Shown here piece by piece: positions 4,346 through 5,621 of a stretch of DNA of 5,621 bases. The notes under the pieces are model-generated. The model did no database searches and had not been told where the DNA came from. It worked only from the letters and a program-made list of their open reading frames with translations. This DNA is from an uncultured Acidimicrobiia bacterium (GTDB taxonomy: Bacteria; Actinomycetota; Acidimicrobiia; IMCC26256; CALEDW01). The translations under genes were made by a program, and so were the position numbers. The stretch is from NCBI GenBank assembly GCA_937949585.1, contig CALEDW010000221.1, positions 1-5,621 of the forward strand, given 5' to 3'. Numbering within the stretch: position 1 is the stretch's first letter; the number at the start of each line of letters is the position of its first letter.

Positions 4346-5621
4346 GTGGTCCACCCCATCGAGGAGCAACGCACGAGGCGGCGGCCCGAGACCCGGATAC
4401 CGCCGCACAACATCGAGGCCGAGGAATCGCTGCTGGGTGCGATGCTGCTCAGCCGCGACGCGATCACCGCCGCGGTGGAAGCCCACGTCGACGGCTCGGC
4501 CTTCTACAAGCCGGCGCACGGGCACATCTTCGACGCCATCCTCGGGCTGTACGGCCAGGGTGAGCCCGTCGACGTCGTCACCGTCGCCGAGGAGCTGCGC
4601 CGGGAGGGACTCCTGGAGGCACTCGGCGGTCGGGGCACGCTGCTGCGGCTCCAGGCGGCGACCCCGGCGTCGGCCAACGCCGCCCACTACGCCCAGATCG
4701 TGGCCGAGCTGGCGCTCCTGCGGCGGCTCATCGCCGTCGCAGGCGAGATCGCCGAGGAGGCGTACTCGCAGCCCGACGACGTGATCCAGACGGTCGACCG
4801 GGCCGAAGCCCTGGTGTTCGAGGTCGCTCAGCGCCGGGTGTCCGAGTCGATGGTGCCGGTGCTGCACACCGTGACCGAGGCGCTCGAGCAGCTCGAGGCG
4901 CTCTACGGTCGCAACGACCCGATCACCGGGGTGCCCACCGGGTACGTCGACCTCGACCACATGCTGCTGGGGCTGCAGCCGTCGAACCTGGTGGTGGTGG
5001 CCGCCCGGCCCGGCATGGGCAAGACGGCGTTCGCGCTCGGGGCCGCGGTGAACGTGGCGATCGAGACGAACCGGCCGGTGCTGTTCTTCTCCATGGAGAT
5101 GGGGGCGCTGGAGCTGACGAAGCGGGTGCTGGCGTCGCTGGCCCGGGTGCCGCTGCGCAAGCTCCAGACCGGCGAGCTGAACGACGCCGACTGGACCCGC
5201 ATCAACGCCGCCCTGAACCGCCTCGCCCGCGCGCCGCTCTACATCGACGACGCCGCGCACTGCACGGTGATGGAGATGCGGGCCAAGGCCCGCCGCCACA
5301 AGGCCCGTCACGGCGCTCTCGGATTGGTGGTGGTCGACTACCTGCAGCTCATGAGCTCACCCCGGCGCACCGAGAACCGCCAGGTCGAGGTCTCGGAGCT
5401 CTCACGGGGCCTCAAGATCCTGGCCCGGGAGCTGGACACGCCCGTGATGGCCCTGTCGCAGCTGAACCGCCAGGTCGAGTACCGGCAGGACAAGCGGCCG
5501 ATGCTGGCCGACCTGCGGGAGAGCGGCTCGATCGAGCAGGACGCCGACGTGGTCTGCGCGCTGTACCGCGACGAGGTCTACAACCCGGACAGCGAGCACC
5601 GGGGGATGGCGGAGGTGATCG
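4346..5621 (+). CDS. dnaB: Replicative DNA helicase DnaB (3' end beyond window)
   Basis: DnaB is the hexameric ATP-driven helicase that unwinds DNA 5' to 3' at the replication fork and contacts primase. 425 residues are visible, probably lacking only the last few tens. The N-terminal domain (about 18-125) begins with IPPHNIEAEESLLGAMLLSRDAI. A linker helix follows, then the RecA-like domain from about 190: VPTGYVDLDHMLLGLQPSNLVVVAARPGMGKTAF, with Walker A Lys226 and Thr227. Further motifs are FFSMEM with catalytic Glu251, Walker B LVVVDYLQL (Asp331), ALSQLNR (369-375) and DLRESGSIEQDADVV (389-403). No intein interrupts Walker A or the RESGSIEQD region. The GTG at 4346 is chosen because no better in-frame start lies nearby and GGAGGG (4337-4342) is just upstream, although the 3-nt spacing is short. 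It is probably transcribed from its own promoter in the preceding gap, plus readthrough from rplI. Confidence 0.96.
   Translation, partial: MVHPIEEQRTRRRPETRIPPHNIEAEESLLGAMLLSRDAITAAVEAHVDGSAFYKPAHGHIFDAILGLYGQGEPVDVVTVAEELRREGLLEALGGRGTLLRLQAATPASANAAHYAQIVAELALLRRLIAVAGEIAEEAYSQPDDVIQTVDRAEALVFEVAQRRVSESMVPVLHTVTEALEQLEALYGRNDPITGVPTGYVDLDHMLLGLQPSNLVVVAARPGMGKTAFALGAAVNVAIETNRPVLFFSMEMGALELTKRVLASLARVPLRKLQTGELNDADWTRINAALNRLARAPLYIDDAAHCTVMEMRAKARRHKARHGALGLVVVDYLQLMSSPRRTENRQVEVSELSRGLKILARELDTPVMALSQLNRQVEYRQDKRPMLADLRESGSIEQDADVVCALYRDEVYNPDSEHRGMAEVI

Noticed and set aside
4025..5311. 428-codon open frame on the minus strand opposite dnaB
   Set aside because: It is opposite a clear dnaB, its product is rich in His, Arg, Gln and Val as expected from a complement of GC-biased codons, and no family is recognisable.
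5000..5560. Intein in dnaB
   Set aside because: Mycobacterial dnaB genes can carry inteins, but here Walker A and the RESGSIEQD region read through without interruption.
1..5621. tRNA, rRNA, insertion sequence or prophage genes
   Set aside because: No cloverleaf-like pattern, rRNA motif, transposase or phage protein was recognised on either strand.

Overview
The window is very GC-rich coding DNA (estimated by eye at about 70% G+C or more) with GTG starts, clear GGAGG-type ribosome binding sites and strong third-position G/C bias. Gene content and order point to a chromosomal segment of a high-GC actinobacterium. The arrangement PadR regulator, DUF5318 protein, then rpsF-ssb-rpsR-rplI-dnaB resembles the Mycobacterium tuberculosis Rv0047c-Rv0058 neighbourhood. 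Here panB lies between the DUF5318 gene and rpsF, where mycobacteria carry ponA1 and others. A deep-branching actinobacterial class such as Acidimicrobiia would fit, but that is inference from gene resemblance alone.

Left part (1-1159): a PadR-family regulator runs leftward off the window edge. It is separated from a rightward DUF5318 gene by a 229-bp divergent control region. That region holds near-palindromic CGAT-n-ATCG elements that look like a PadR operator, a candidate leftward -10, a candidate leaderless promoter placing the DUF5318 GTG at the transcript 5' end, a 15-bp tandem repeat, a perfect 13-bp stem-loop in the padR leader and a 13-bp direct repeat near both ends. panB (pantothenate and coenzyme A synthesis) follows in the same direction, with extra residues at both ends.

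Middle (2123-4050): a structured leader precedes a compact operon, rpsF (bS6), ssb, rpsR (bS18) and rplI (bL9). Gaps are 33 and 18 nt, followed by a 4-nt stop/start overlap. bS6 and bS18 bind each other on the 30S subunit, bL9 belongs to the 50S and SSB coats single-stranded DNA, so the operon links ribosome supply with replication. bS18 is unusual: it lacks cysteines and carries a Pro/Ala/Glu-rich tail of about 73 residues.

Right part (4051-5621): a 295-bp intergenic region separates rplI from dnaB, the replicative helicase gene, which runs off the right edge at residue 425. This region is the most interesting part of the window. It carries two perfect copies of TCGTCCACA 11 bp apart and further CCACA-core elements mostly at 11- or 22-bp steps, followed by a triplet-periodic pyrimidine tract. 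The pattern resembles DnaA boxes, either controlling dnaB or forming part of an origin-like element. No complete new defence, mobile or CRISPR system is visible; the novelty lies in the control regions and in the bS18 tail.
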